This document shows, piece by piece, positions 10,502 through 22,019 of a DNA stretch of 64,000 nucleotides. Within the stretch, counting starts at the first letter, position 1. Each line of letters starts with the position of its first letter. Source of the stretch: Mixophyes australis (Eukaryota > Chordata > Amphibia > Anura > Limnodynastidae); NCBI GenBank assembly GCA_036250195.1, contig JAVHZZ010000011.1, positions 53,816,811 to 53,880,810 on the forward strand. The letters run 5' to 3'. Made by a program: the position numbers and the translations under genes. The notes under the pieces are model-generated. The model saw only the letters and a program-made list of their open reading frames with translations. It was not told the origin of the DNA and did not search any database.

Positions 10502-11300
10502 ATTCCCAGCAAAGATGAAGATTAAAGCACACACAGAGGTAAATTAAAGTACAATTCACACCCTAATACTAAGCAATACAGTCAGCGAATAAAACTATCT
10601 GAAAAATAATCAACTGTTGCAGACTAATGAAAGCACACAGATATAAAAATTAAGCTAACAAACTTCAGATAAACCAAATATGTTTCACTCAGCCTGACAG
10701 TGATCCGATCAGCAGAAATCCCAATGAAAGTGGAAGTAGCTCTGCCTAGCCAGTGGTATATATCAAAAGTCTCCTCCTACCTTCCCCCTAACATTCGGGA
10801 ACCAAACACCTCCCACATTTAACCCTGTAATGTCCGTGCCTGCTTCGTGACAAGCAGCTGTGTTTATCTGCATTCAGCTTAAGGGCTTCATTTTTAATAA
10901 GCAGCACACTGGGTTAAATTAATGAGTTTGTGAATTAACTCCTTTTTTGGTGACAGTATGGTACACAAAGCACAAAGCAGTCATGCACAAGGCACAAAGA
11001 TATGAGTTGATATGATGGGACAGAGGACCTAGTAACAGGTCCCTTTTAAAGAGTAATGATCCACAAAAAATCATATGTACTATGTTAATAATGTCTAACT
11101 GGACCCACTTTCCATTTGCTTCATGTTAAGATTAGTCCATTGTTCATAATTTTAGATGCTTAGGTTTTTTTTTGTTTGCCACTAAAATCATGACACTGTC
11201 ATTTTTGCCTCCTGCCACCCACTAACTAGCATAGTCAGTGACCAGATTTTATTCTCATAGTGTCACACTATTATTTTCAGCCTACTCCGAGCACACACAC
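10502..11300. other. 5' leader of the Ngaro-type element, then non-coding spacer
   Basis: About 300 bp to roughly 10800 probably form the 5' UTR and terminal repeat of the minus-strand element, with a TATA-like gtatatatc near 10760. Beyond that I see only AT-rich non-coding DNA. Confidence 0.4.
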
Positions 11301-11420
11301 TAAAGCTAGGTACACACTACAGAAAAGTAAATGATTAATGATATATCAACGACAGAATAAATTAAAAAATCCCAATCAGCATACCGATTGACGTGTACAC
11401 ACTATACACGAATAGATATG
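11301..11420. repeat. Left end of a Harbinger-like MITE family
   Basis: taaagctaggtacacactac followed by gattgacgtgtacacacta matches the terminus of the MITE at 16407 and the complement of the one ending near 50392 (gtgggtacctagcc). I did not find the matching right end, so this is a partial copy. Confidence 0.55.
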
Positions 11421-13027
11421 GCTCTAGCATTTGGATGCAAAAGAGATTCAAACAGTTGTCAAATATATAAAAATCTAATCTAATTAATTATTAACAGAAA
11501 TAATACATAATAAAGGATAACTATTGGTAGAATAGTGTTATAGAGTTGGCTTAAATATCATAACATTATATTAAAACAGAAATAATAATCAATAAAATAG
11601 AGTATTCTATTTGAACATCTACTGAATATCTCTGTTCAGTTGATGGACCCAGTAAGTTCAGCTATCATTGTTGTTGCACCTTTCATGATCTCCACTACCA
11701 CCTTGGTGACAGCAGCTGTTGCCAAACATGATGAACAATTGTCCAGTCTCTGTTTACAGCAATGAGCATGATAGTAAAGAAAAGCACTCAGCCGCTCCAG
11801 GCTGGTGTATGGCCATGGCTGTTCCTGTGCAGCATGGAGGCAGGAGCCAAAAGAGGATGGAGGATCAGTTAAAAAAAATTGTGAAGGACACTTATGGTTG
11901 ACAGCAGATGATCATTTGAGGTTTTCTACAGTGACCAATTCATGTTTTGTGTCTCCACTTTTTGTTTTCTCTCCTTGTTCCTTCCATGCTACACTACTAG
12001 CTGCACAAAAATGGAAGTCGCCAGTGACTGTTTTAATATTGGTGGCTGATAATGCTGTTGCTTTACTAGAGCTAAATGAACTTTCAACTCCAGCAGCTTC
12101 ATCTCTTATTCCTCTACCTTATGTAGATTGTAAGATGATATAGACAGAACCATATTTACCTTCTTTTTCAAGTTATTTGTTTGTGCCATGATGCCTTCAA
12201 TGTATCACGCTGTGTAATATGTCAGAGCTTTATATACAAAAGAAAAAATAATCAGCTTCCCGAATATATAATACATAATATATAATACAATTAATCTAAT
12301 GTAATAAAATCAGTGTCTCAAAGAGACTGTTCCTTGTGGCATACAGGTGAATTACTTCAAAAGATGATATCCAGCCTGAACACATATACTGTGAGACCTG
12401 TCCACTTAGCGTTAACTTTTTCAGGTCACTTTTTCATAACCACTCTGTGGACAACTTCTTCAGATAAAATAGCTTATAGAAATTTAACAGCAATCAAACC
12501 TGTGATTTAGTAATAGTGGCAAATAGCAGTTACTCTTTCAGAGCAATTGGCCAACTTGCTCTCTAAATCTTTATCCCAGCAAAGCTTAAATTGTCCCCAG
12601 TTTCCACACGAGCTCCTTAATGTTATAGGAGTATAGAGCTTAATCAGTCTAGATTGTTTCCCATCACTTGTTACAGTCTCGCAGACGCGTTTCATTCCAG
12701 AACAGAGTATCAGAGTATATGTCTCTAAAGCTTCTATAGAACACATTAAAATGTAATAGTAATAATTATCCTTAGATGCTCCGCTGAGATCACTGAGTGG
12801 GCAGAGAAAAAAATCCCTAATCATAGCTAAAAATGAGTATTATAAAAACAAAGCTATAATCTATTAATAAGGGAGAACACCAGATAGATAGATAAATAAA
12901 TGTACACAAATAGAAATATTTTGTGCAGCTAACTAAATATATAATTACTATACATGATACAAAATACATGATCTCTTGCTTTATGTTAGAAGGATTATTT
13001 TGATAGAATGTGCAAGAGGAAACATCA
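11421..13027. other. Unassigned AT-rich stretch
   Basis: Open frames around 11719-12143 lack recognisable motifs and are not supported as genes. It may be an old transposon, but I see no terminal repeats. Confidence 0.3.
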
Positions 13028-13335
13028 TCAGTTATTTATATAGCGCCACTAACTCTGCAGTGCTGCACAGAGAACTCATTCACATCAGTCCCTGCCCCAT
13101 TGGAGCTTACAGTCTAAATTCCCTAACATACACACACTAGGGTCAATTTTGATAGCAGCCAATTAACCTACTAGTATGTATTTGTAGTGTTGGAGGAAAC
13201 CAGAGCACCCAGAGGAAACGCATGCAAACATAGGGAGATCATACAAACTCCACACAGATAAGGCCATAGTCGGGAATCGAACTCATGACCCCAGTGCTGA
13301 GGCAGAAGTGCTAACCAGTAGGCCACTGTGCTGCC
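13028..13335 (-). mobile_element. tRNA-derived SINE
   Basis: Read on the minus strand, the 5' head carries a polymerase III A box (TGGCCTACTGG, 13315-13325) and a B box (GAGTTCGATTCCCG, 13271-13284) at tRNA-like spacing. A conserved body with ctgtgtggagtttgtatgatc follows, and the tail includes gcgctatataaataa. This is a widespread vertebrate SINE body type. It is somewhat diverged and an obvious target duplication is not visible. Confidence 0.8.
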
Positions 13336-13613
13336 ATGAGTTACACTCCTAACTTCAAAGTACAAAAAAAGCACAACAAGGACACTTTGAGTAAAAGACC
13401 ATTTAATATTTCTGAAAACTGCTAGGTCTTGGTTAAAAAATGTTGCTCCTCAATAGGGATACGCATATAACAATGAAAGAGTAAACAAATATTTATCTAC
13501 CAAAATGATCTGTCATAAAAATAATAATAAAATATATGCGCCGGCCTCTGACCAAACATTATTAAAAGATTTAAATGTCACTGTTTTTTATTGAAAATTA
13601 CTGGAAGACAGAC

Positions 13614-13685
13614 TTAGGGGTAAATGTATCAAGCTGCGAGTTTCCAGCGGGTTTGAAAACTGGAGAAGTTGCCTATAGCAACCAA
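13614..13685. repeat. Partial palindromic MITE (one arm)
   Basis: taggggtaaatgtatcaagc through gttgcctatagcaaccaat corresponds to one arm of the MITEs at 3017 and 18720. The other arm is missing. Confidence 0.6.
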
Positions 13686-14438
13686 TGATGACTGCACGTG
13701 TATCCTTGCAGGTAACCATGATTACAGAGGAAGAACAATTATTTAAAGCACCACACTCCTTTTTTAAGCTTTCAGTCTGTTATTCTAACTCAATCAGCAT
13801 GACAGAGTGATCTCCAGCCTTGTCCAACCTCAACACTCTTACCTGTGCTAACGAGAGAATAACTGACCTGAACGACAGCAATATTGACAGACTTACCTAA
13901 AAAACGACCGTGCAGATATCCGATGGCAGCAGAAGGCTGACAGGACCTGCTTCCGACTGGCCAGCTCTCCGGCAGTAGTGTCTGACATCAGTGCGACCTT
14001 AAGGAATTTAAATTTAAAGCGGCAATGTCGGGACCACGCAGGTTAAGTGTTTAAACACGTAACCTTAACTTTTTTACAATTACTGCACTATCTCTCTCCT
14101 TCTCTCAGGCTACCCTTTTTATGTCTAGACCTTACCTTACCTTAGTTCAGGCATGTCAAACTCAGAACTTCAATTACAAGTATAAGATTTTGTGGGCCGC
14201 AAGAAAAAGAAAAAGTCTCATGTGCAATTTAGGATTATTATTAAGAAAAAGCAAAAATAAAGTTTACTGTTTTCTTCCCGATTGTTATGGCTATCAGTTA
14301 TTGACATAAGCTTGCAGAACAGATGACAGATGTTTTTACCTATAGCAGTCACCTTTCCCGAAGAGCTTGCTGCGCTCACAGGTACTCGAATGACCCCAGG
14401 ACTTAACTCTTGCATTGTGTTAGCTTATGTGCAATATT

Positions 14439-14703
14439 GCAAATTTCAGCACTTGAGTCGATTCTAAAGTCCAAAAAGTTCAAAATGCAACACAAGTTTG
14501 TGACAAAACGCATTGGTACCACGCCCAAATTTCAGCGCTTGAACTTTTTGGACTTTAGAATTGTCAAGTGTGTTTTACAATTTTTTATATGTTTATATTT
14601 TTACTACAGTGCATGTATGTTACTAATAAATGTATGTATATACACTTCTTTGCAGCCATTTGATTACACCCATTATTAGAATCGACTCAAGCTCTGAAAT
14701 TTT
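14439..14703. repeat. Nested inverted-repeat element
   Basis: Outer arms at 14439-14467 (caaatttcagcacttgagtc...) and 14675-14703 (...gactcaagctctgaaattttc) are complementary. A second inner pair, tctaaagtccaaaaagttca at 14461 onward and its complement at about 14540-14570, forms a smaller hairpin. It resembles a small MITE. Confidence 0.65.
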
Positions 14704-15611
14704 CTTTATTATCCTATCTACGGGGAGTGGACTCTCCCCTATTATAACAGCTGAGTCCAAGGTTCCCCCCTTTCTATAGGATCATACACCATCTGAATAT
14801 AGTTGTGCGCAACCCACCTTTTATTTTTTATGTGCAATACTGCAGCTGCAGGATAGGAGGCGATAGTAAAGATGGAGCTGATGGTCAAAAGCAGGCCGAG
14901 GTCAGGGGTCCATAGCCAGGAGAGGGCTGGCAAATTTTAGCCCGGGGGGCAAGACTTGACTCAGCAGCCTATCTTATTTTAAAAAAATGCAAGTGACCCA
15001 GTGACCCAGCCCAAGGTAGCCCACTATGGGACCAGCCCAGCATGCAGATGCACCCCTAACCCCCAGGCCAGACTGCCCCTGTCTGTAGCAGACAAAGCAG
15101 TCAGGGACAGGCAAAATGGTCAGAGATGGCAGCAAAAAGGAATCTCAGAAGAAACAGGTCCAAAGGTCAGGGCAACCAGAGTATGAGCAGAGTCCATTAG
15201 CAAGCCAGAGGTCACAACAGAGGGTCAATCAAAAGATACTGCAGAGTATACACAGAACACAGTTACAGAGCTGCTCAGCAACAGACAGAATCCACGCTGT
15301 AACTGGCAGGGAGGCTAAGCATTCCCTGCCTTAAATAAATAAACTGATCAGTAAGTGGCCAAGGCTCCAGCATGCATAATTATTCCCCAGGAGGCTGCTA
15401 ATTAACATGCACTGTATGCGCACGCATCCGGCTGCCCATGTTTGCTGAGATGCAGCTCTGAATAGAGAAGCGTCCTGGCCGTTGCCCTGGTTACGGCTGG
15501 GACAAAGAAGAGGGAAGTGAAGTCCCAGTCTCCATAGTGATGGCCGGGACACAGCTGGAGTGTAAACACTGAGACATAGTTTCTCTGGCACCGCTGCGAC
15601 TCGTAACACAG

Positions 15612-15925
15612 ATGCTTGACACTGTGCCCTCCCTGCTGCTTTTGCTCCCCTTCATCTGTTTTCCCTGCTTCACAATGGGCCCTACATGCTGCTTTTGCCC
15701 CCCTTCACCTGTCTCCCCTGTTTCACACTGTGCCCTACATGCTGCTTTTGCCCCCCTTCACCTGTTTTCCCTGTTTCACACTGTGCCCTACATGCTGCTT
15801 TTGCTCCCCTTCACCTGTTTTCTCTGTTTCACACTGTGACCTCCATGCTGCTTTTGCACCCCTTCACCTGTTTTCCCTGTTTCACATTGTGACATCCATG
15901 CTACTTTTGCTCCCCTTCACTTACC
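15612..15925. repeat. 53-bp minisatellite, about 6 copies
   Basis: The unit contains ctacatgctgcttttgcccc and cttcacctgttttccctg, repeated every 53 bp. Related units occur singly at 48110-48150 inside another hAT, so the array grew from a shared hAT interior. Confidence 0.85.
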
Positions 15926-16149
15926 TTTCTATTGCCTTTTTCTTCTCTTTTGTTTTGTTTTGTTCTGTTTTGTTTTGTTCTTTTCGTGGCTCCTCTCTGT
16001 GCACTCCTTACTGCAAATTCAGTACAAAGGGAGGATGAAAGGAGGGGAGAAGAACGCTGGCCGCCGCCGCATCAGATACGTTTTTTTTTTTAATTTTACA
16101 ATTCTTTTATTAGGTTTGTCTGGGCCCTGGCAGAGCCCCTAAAATATAT

Positions 16150-16222
16150 CAGTTTGGACAGCACGGCGCTGCGGAAACCTTGTGGCGCCTAACAAATAAA
16201 CGATAATAATAATAATAATAAT
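16150..16222 (+). repeat. SINE/LINE tail fragment with (AAT)n
   Basis: cagcacggcgctgcggaaac, tggcgcctaacaaataaa and an (aat)n run match the tail type of the SINE at 13028. Only the 3' tail remains. Confidence 0.5.
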
Positions 16223-16869
16223 GTGGCCCGCAGGATGCAAGTTTGACATGTCTGCCTTAGTTAATATCTTTCTGTCACGCTTTACCTTAATAGTTAGTAC
16301 TTAATGATTCTAACCCTCTTCTTATTTCCCTATATCTTCCTATTCGCTGTTAAATTTATTCTTTTCCAGAATGTAATGATTTTCTCATCCCCTCAGGACT
16401 GAGTAAAAGCTAGATACACACTACAGAAAGTTTTCCCAATGCAATATCGTGACGATTTTACAAACGACTGAAAGTCCCGGTCAGCATATCGATTCATGTG
16501 TAAACACTTACACGATTTTACCCTATTTATCTTCAGATTTCTGCTCTTCATCTGTCATAACCATCTGCTGAAAAGATTGTGACTTTTATACTCTATGGCA
16601 GGGCCGGATTTACCGCTAGGCAAACTAGGCAACTGTCTAGGGCCCAGAGGTCCCCAGAGAGCCCTCCCAGGACTGGCGGTGGGGTAGGCAAGGCGGAGGG
16701 GAGCTCCCATCCTCCTGCCATCCCCTTCTGTCCACCGGCATAGTAAAACAAGTTGCGGTCGGAAACAATAAAAAAAATCCCCCCCCCCCCCCCCGAAAAA
16801 AAATTAGTCACCTGCCCGTGCACCTCCCAGCAGTCTCTCCTCCACTCTGTTCTTTCCCACTGAATGTCG

Positions 16870-16890
16870 GGCGTGACGTCATCACGCCCA
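16870..16890. promoter_or_regulatory. Perfect CRE (TGACGTCA) inside a hairpin
   Basis: The sequence gggcgtgacgtcatcacgccc has 8-bp complementary arms around a consensus cAMP-response element at 16874-16881. A similar arrangement occurs in the hAT at 47514 (CRE at 48929-48936). The regulatory role is inference. Confidence 0.5.
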
Positions 16891-17119
16891 ACGTCATTTT
16901 CAGTGAGGACGCAGAGAGGTGTAGCGCCCCGGAGAAGAAAGAAGACAAGAGAACAAGAAGAGCAGACAAAAGGAATACATAAGAGAAAAATGCAATAGAA
17001 AGGTAAGTAATATAATGGAGGCACATAGGTTTAGGTAAACAAGATATTTAGGAGACAGACAAAAGGTACACATAAGTGAGACATGGAGAGATAATGAAGA
17101 ATATATTGAGATAAAGTGA

Positions 17120-17244
17120 GGGGGCCAGTATATATTGTTTGTTTGTGTGTGTGGGTGTGTGGGTGTGGTGGCCAGTATATATATATTGTGTGTGTGTGTG
17201 AGGGGGCCAGTATATATTGTGTGTGTCAGAGAGGGGGCCAGTAC

Positions 17245-17278
<34 letters not shown>

Positions 17279-17345
17279 GGGTTCAGTACATTGTGTGTGT
17301 GTGTGTGTGCGTGTGTAGGAGAAAGTGAGAGGGCCAGTACATTGT

Positions 17346-17378
<33 letters not shown>

Positions 17379-17570
17379 GGACCCAGTACATTGTGTTGTT
17401 GTGTGTGTGAAAGAGAGAGGGGGCAAGTACATTGTGTGTGTGTGTGTGTGTGTGAGTGAGAGAGAGGGGGCCAGTATACATTGTGTATATATGTGTGTGT
17501 GTGTGTGTGTGAGAGAGAGGGGGCCAGTATATATAGTGTGTGTGTGTGTGAGGGGGCCAGTATATATTGT

Positions 17571-17609
<39 letters not shown>

Positions 17610-17622
17610 GTGACCAGTATAT

Positions 17623-17663
<41 letters not shown>

Positions 17664-17774
17664 ATGTATGAGAGAGGGGGCTAGTTCATTGTGTGTGTGT
17701 GCGCGTGTGTGTGTTTGTGTGTGTGTGAGAGAGGGGACCAGTAGATTGTGTGTGTGAGGGGGCCAGTATGTTAA

Positions 17775-17805
<31 letters not shown>

Positions 17806-17880
17806 GGACAAATATTAATATGTGTGTATGAGGGGGGCAGTATATTAATATGATGTGTGTGTGGGCCAGTATATTAATAT
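17120..17880. repeat. TG-rich minisatellite
   Basis: About 15 irregular units of (tg)n, gagagagggggccagtatat and ttgtg. Long open frames on both strands here (His-Thr or Cys-Val repeats) are artefacts of the dinucleotide repeat. Confidence 0.95.
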
Positions 17881-18297
17881 AATATGTAAGGGAAGGGGGA
17901 TCTTAATATAATGTAGGAGGTAGGCTATTAATTTAATGGTGGAGTGCAGGTTGGGGGCTAATTATGGGTGCTATTTTATTTGTGGATGTTGGGGAAATTT
18001 ATTAGTGCGGCCTATGAAGTTTTAGATGGGATGATTGGATCTTTAATTTAATGCTGGAGTGGTTTGAGAGCTATTAATTGAATGTGGGGCTGTTTGGGGA
18101 AAATGTGGGCTATTGATTAAATATGATTAGGAATTATGTAATGGGATCGTTGTGGAAAATTGTTATATTTATTAAACGTGAAGTAGAGTAGATCTATTTA
18201 TCAAATGTGAATACTATTTTAATTTTGGACTGGAGGGAGGTTTTATTATAAAACGTAGGTGTTATATTGATTTAATACAGAGGCTGGTTTGAGTTTT

Positions 18298-18540
18298 CTA
18301 AATTTCATGTACCCATTTTCTTTCCAAATAGGGCATCCAACATTCTAGGATCCAGACAAGCAACTGATCTAAAGACACCAGCAGCCAAAAGTGGTGAAAG
18401 TGACAAGAACAGGTAGGAGAAAGCAGGACAGTTTGCCAACTGTCCTGAATCTGTTGGAGCAGTCCTGAATTTGGGTGACTGTCTCTTTTAGTCAGCATTT
18501 GGTCTGACTGCAAGGGGACAGTTGGGAGGTATGTCCCGCT
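18298..18540 (-). repeat. Cassette shared by several hAT elements
   Basis: The complement of this segment (ccaaatagggc..., gatccagacaagc..., tgtcctgaatctg) recurs at 30690-30940, 47850-47975 and 63810-63930 on the plus strand. It marks a family of related non-autonomous elements. Confidence 0.75.
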
Positions 18541-18719
18541 TCACTGTGTACTGCTCGTGAAAGCAGAACTGCATGCACCTAACTTTAGTGCAAACGGTTT
18601 TTCCTGTGTATTTGTCTAAAATGATAACCATGTTACATCATAGGGGTGCCCTTGTCTAAAGTACCCTCAGTCCCACAGAGTATTAATCCAGCTCTAGGCC
18701 AGGGTGTCAGATTGACACC

Positions 18720-18899
18720 TAGGGGTATATTTACTAAACTGCGGGTTTGAAAAAGTGGAGATGTTGCCTATAGCAACCAATCAGATTCTAGCTGTCATTC
18801 TGTAGAATGCAATAAATAAATGAAAGCTAGAATCTGATTGGTTGCTATGGTCAACATCTCCACTTTTCCAAACCCACAGTTTAGTAAATCTAGCCCCTA
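18720..18899. mobile_element. Palindromic MITE nested in the 2.9-kb hAT, about 178 bp
   Basis: The left arm aggggtatatttactaaact and the right arm agtttagtaaatctagcccc are complementary for most of the length, with the conserved tagcaaccaatcagattcta in both arms. TA flanks both ends. Same family as 3017-3162. Confidence 0.85.
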
Positions 18900-19750
18900 G
18901 TGCTCTGCTCCTCCTACCAGTACCACTGCTCATATTATTTGTTTTAGGTTAACCCTAAAACAAATAATAACCCTATTAGTAAATATAGTTCAAAGCAAAA
19001 GCAAGCCCATTTGCTGGCAAACAAATCAGGCTTTTAAAGCAAAAGGGCTTTTTGCATTTTGATAAATCAGCCCCTGTATTCAATACTGTAATAGAACATT
19101 ATATAATCTATTGCTATAATATGATTTATACCCCATTATAATCAGCGAGTTATGTAAAATATCAAAAGTGCGGTAGGGAGAAGAAACATATACAATAAAA
19201 TGCAATATAAAGTGAGGTTTGTTTTGTTGATTAATTTTTTGTTTTCATTATTTAAGTAAACTAAATAACACTAAAATAGCCTCTATTTATATTGTTAAAT
19301 ATATATTGTACAGAAGACCAGCCTTTAAAAATAGGCCGCTACTTATGGGCCAGTGCTATGTGGCCAGGCTTAAGTCTGACAGCCAGCCCCTGAATAGGGG
19401 TATATGTTATGCTAAAAACTATAGTGCTATGTACTTTTTCAGGGAGGGGGCCCAAACTAGTATCTTGCCTAGGGCCCCATGAGGTCTAAATCCGGCTCTG
19501 CTCTATGGAGATCTGCCTACACTGTTGGTCGTGAGTGCATACATACTGCAGAACTTGCCCAACATCGTTCCATTGTTTATAGAGATTTTTAGTCAGGCTA
19601 TAAAAAAATTAAACTATAGGATGTGCTTTAGTTATGATAAAACACGATTGTGGGAGACTACACACTAATGGAATATCAAACCTAATAGTCTTTTATCGTG
19701 TGATTGGCTCGATAATGGGGTGAAAAACCTGTAATGTGTATCAAGTTTAA

Positions 19751-20329
19751 TCCTCTCACTCTTTTCACTTCTTTGCTATCCCTTACTCTTCCTGCCAGCT
19801 GTTTCCATATTGCTGCCTCCTTTGCTGTAATTCTTCTCACTATTCTTTTTCTCCTCTTATACTTCTCCTCAGAACCCCTTCTCCTATGGTTATTACACTA
19901 ATTTTACTTGCTTCTCTCTCCCCCATTTCCTTCTCTCACCCCTTAGACCCCCCCTTCCTTCCTTCCTTTCAGTTGTGTCTTTGCTATTTAATCTCTTTCC
20001 CTATCTCTCATCTTAGATCTGTTCACCCTTTCTCTTCTTTCTGTAGTGCAATGGGGGTGGTAGCAGTGTGAGGTCCTTTCTCATTAGCTGCCAGCTCTGA
20101 TCTGACAACTGATTGGTGCATCACAGTTTTTCATTGCCCCACTCTGTGGAGATATCAGCTCTTTGCATCTGTAGTGGCTCTGTGTAACCCCTGATATGCC
20201 TAACAACATTAATAGCTCATACACTTGTGGGGGACTTTCCTGGACGGGTCTATCGGTGTGCTTCGGTTCTCTCTGGCAAAACCGATTGTACTGGCCGGGA
20301 CGGACGCCATTCAGGGCTCCCCACTCGGC
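19751..20329. other. Pyrimidine-rich spacer
   Basis: The first 300 bases are rich in ctt/tcc. The rest is moderately GC-rich and leads into the promoter-like block. No gene is seen. Confidence 0.4.
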
Positions 20330-20760
20330 CATTGTATTTTTAAGCCGCGGTAAGCCCTGATTGGCTTTCCACAGCAATAGCGCTGTGATGTCTTATTGCG
20401 TTGCGCATTGGCTTCTATTTAAGGTGCCGTGGCAGGCACCATGTCAGTTCGCCAGAAGCAGAAGAAGAGAGAAAATGTCGGAAAAGAAGCTCTGCCGGAA
20501 GAAGAAAGAAGACGCCGAACAGAAGAGACAGCCGCCGCGATCAAGTGCAGAAGAAAGAAGAGGAAAGAGATGGCAACGGCAGCAGCTGCGAGCAGCGGCA
20601 GCGAACCCTTGTAAGGGCCAAGAGCTATCCTGCCAAGAAGACATCGGAGACAAGCGGAGAACAGCCCAGCTGGGTGAAGACCACCACTGCGGGTCAAGAG
20701 GACAGCGGCAGAAGCTAGGAATCAGGTAGGGCACTGCTGGGCTCACCTTCTTCCAGACCC
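20330..20760 (+). promoter_or_regulatory. Promoter-like CpG-rich block A
   Basis: gattggctttcc and gcattggcttc (CCAAT-box-like, either strand) precede tatttaagg (TATA-like, near 20417). A purine-rich transcribed-looking leader follows, with agaagaagagagaaaatg, cccttgtaagggc at about 20607, and a possible donor aatcag|gtaggg near 20724. The layout parallels block B at 22020. Open frames here are Arg/Lys-rich and unsupported. It could be the LTR or leader of an unrecognised retroelement. Confidence 0.45.
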
Positions 20761-20859
20761 CTGTCCGCACTTCCATCTATCCCATTTTCTACACTGGGCA
20801 CTAGGCTCAAGCAAAAAAACAGGCATTAGCAGGATATAGAGTGGCCACAGTAGGGGAGA

Positions 20860-21110
20860 TTAAGTTGGGCATCAGGCCCATTAGCTAGAGTTGGACACCA
20901 GGCCCAGTAATTAGATTTGGGCACCAGGCCCATTAGTTAGAATTGGACACCAGGCCCATTAGTTAGGGCTGAAGGCCCTTTATTCAGAGCTGAAGGCCCT
21001 TTAGTTGGAGTTGGGCACAAGCCCCTTTAGTTGGACACAAGACCCTTCAGCTAGTAACTTGTGGCACAAGGTCCCTAGCTGGTTAAGAGGGGTGTTAGGC
21101 TCCTGATAGA
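20860..21110. repeat. Minisatellite of short palindromes (gggcaccaggccc type)
   Basis: Units of 20-30 bp contain gggcaccaggccc, gggctgaaggccc or ggacaccaggccc, each a small imperfect hairpin, with tagttagagttg spacers. The same kind of array follows block B at 22510-22980. Confidence 0.8.
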
Positions 21111-21499
21111 GTAGGAGGGTACCAAGCCATGTGATGAGAGCGACAGATGCTGACCTGATCTTAGTTACTGCTAAGTTGTCAAGAGGTAGCATACCAGACT
21201 CCTCTTTCCGGTCTGGAACGGCACCCAAAGTCCTGAGCCCCACTAGGCGGACTCAAAATCCGGGGTTCAGGCCACAAGTGGAGGCCTGCAGAGCGGCTGT
21301 GCCGGTGGACATGGGAGGTCAGAAGTGAGGTGGTCATGGCAGTAACAAGAAAGGGGAAATAACGCATGGTGAGAATTCAAGATTGCCATTGGAGAAAACA
21401 TGGTGCGCTTCCTAGCTATCCCTCGGGATTGGGTGAGTACCAGGGTTGTTGGGAGTGGGATTGTGATTTGTGTGACTTTGTCTCCCATAGCACCGTGAC

Positions 21500-21880
21500 A
21501 CACTGATCAATAATTTTATAGTATCAAATACAGTTACATTAATAAACATGTTTTTAATACTATGTTATCATTTAACATTTAATATTCTCTATACACAAAT
21601 TCCGGGACTGGACAGGACTCAAGGGGATATGCCATATTTGTAGGACACTATCCTAACGTCCCCAAAAAAATCTAAGAGCACAAGTTGTATGTAGTTATTG
21701 TATAGTAAAACTATAGATGTCGTGAAATGAGTGCATTGTCAGTGAGGGGAGTGAATTATCAAAAAACACATAAACACATAAGTTGCAAAAAAATAAAAAA
21801 ATGTTTATCTAGCGTGTTATTATAAACTAACTCCAACTTGTGTGCTTTAGATTTGTTTTTTTGTATATTTATCCCTTTAG
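21500..21880. other. AT-rich spacer after a possible LTR end
   Basis: The preceding sequence ends in caccgtgaca at about 21499, a typical LTR 3' end, but I found no matching TGTCAC start upstream. Nothing else is recognised. Confidence 0.3.
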
Positions 21881-22019
21881 ATGGAGACTGTCGCTTTGCC
21901 CCTGAAGGGACAGAAGATGGCCCTGGCTGCTGTGCCCATGAAGAGGGCGAAGAAAGAAGAGGAGAGGTACTTACCGTTCCTGCAATCCAGCATTGGTAAG
22001 CATTTTCTTCCTTCCGCAG

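Larger units (their letters stand above)
4440..10800 (-). mobile_element. Ngaro/DIRS-type tyrosine-recombinase retrotransposon (boundaries approximate)
   Basis: Read on the minus strand, the order is gag (two overlapping frames), RT-RNase H, tyrosine recombinase, SGNH hydrolase. Using a tyrosine recombinase instead of an integrase defines the DIRS order. The absence of a methyltransferase after RNase H, and the presence of a hydrolase frame, point to the Ngaro group (known family trait). I could not resolve the terminal or split direct repeats by eye, so both ends are approximate. The element is unusually well preserved: three of four enzyme or structural units have uninterrupted frames. Confidence 0.85.
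14148..16254. mobile_element. Non-autonomous hAT transposon, 2.1 kb
   Basis: The terminal repeats are CAGGCATGTCAAACT and, inverted at the right end, AGTTTGACATGTCTG. They are flanked by perfect 8-bp duplications CCTTAGTT at 14140-14147 and 16255-16262. gggccgc inside the left end and gtggcccgc inside the right end extend the inverted repeat. There is no transposase. It contains a nested inverted-repeat element, a 53-bp minisatellite and a SINE/LINE-like tail. Confidence 0.92.
16599..19500. mobile_element. Non-autonomous hAT transposon, 2.9 kb
   Basis: The left end is CAGGGCCGGATTTA and the right end TAAATCCGGCTCTG. Target duplications are perfect: CTCTATGG at 16591-16598 and 19501-19508. 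gctaggcaaactaggc (left) and tgcctagggcccc (right) extend the inverted repeat. The interior has no transposase but holds a CRE-centred palindrome, a long TG-rich array, a cassette shared with other hATs and a nested MITE. Confidence 0.95.
16407..19747. mobile_element. Harbinger-like MITE (about 430 bp net) split by a 2.9-kb hAT
   Basis: The left end aagctagatacacactac and the right end gtgtatcaagtt are inverted repeats flanked by TAA at 16404-16406 and 19748-19750, a TWA-type duplication as in PIF/Harbinger. A second copy occupies roughly 50160-50392 and shares the internal ctctatggagatc and gagtgcatac. Removing the hAT at 16599-19500 and one TSD joins the halves seamlessly. Confidence 0.8.

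Noticed and set aside
15612..16038. Phe/Cys/Pro-rich membrane-protein-like ORFs
   Set aside because: Translations of a 53-bp minisatellite in three frames.
17048..17665. Long open frames of His-Thr or Cys-Val repeats on both strands
   Set aside because: They are translations of a TG dinucleotide-rich minisatellite; all frames are open by composition.
20361..20729. Arg/Lys-rich ORFs in promoter-like block A
   Set aside because: Several overlapping frames of low complexity in purine-rich DNA, none with a domain or conserved start. More likely leader sequence.
20170..21499. LTR ending in caccgtgaca
   Set aside because: The 3' end looks LTR-like, but no TGTCAC start or 5-bp duplication was found, so I did not call an LTR.
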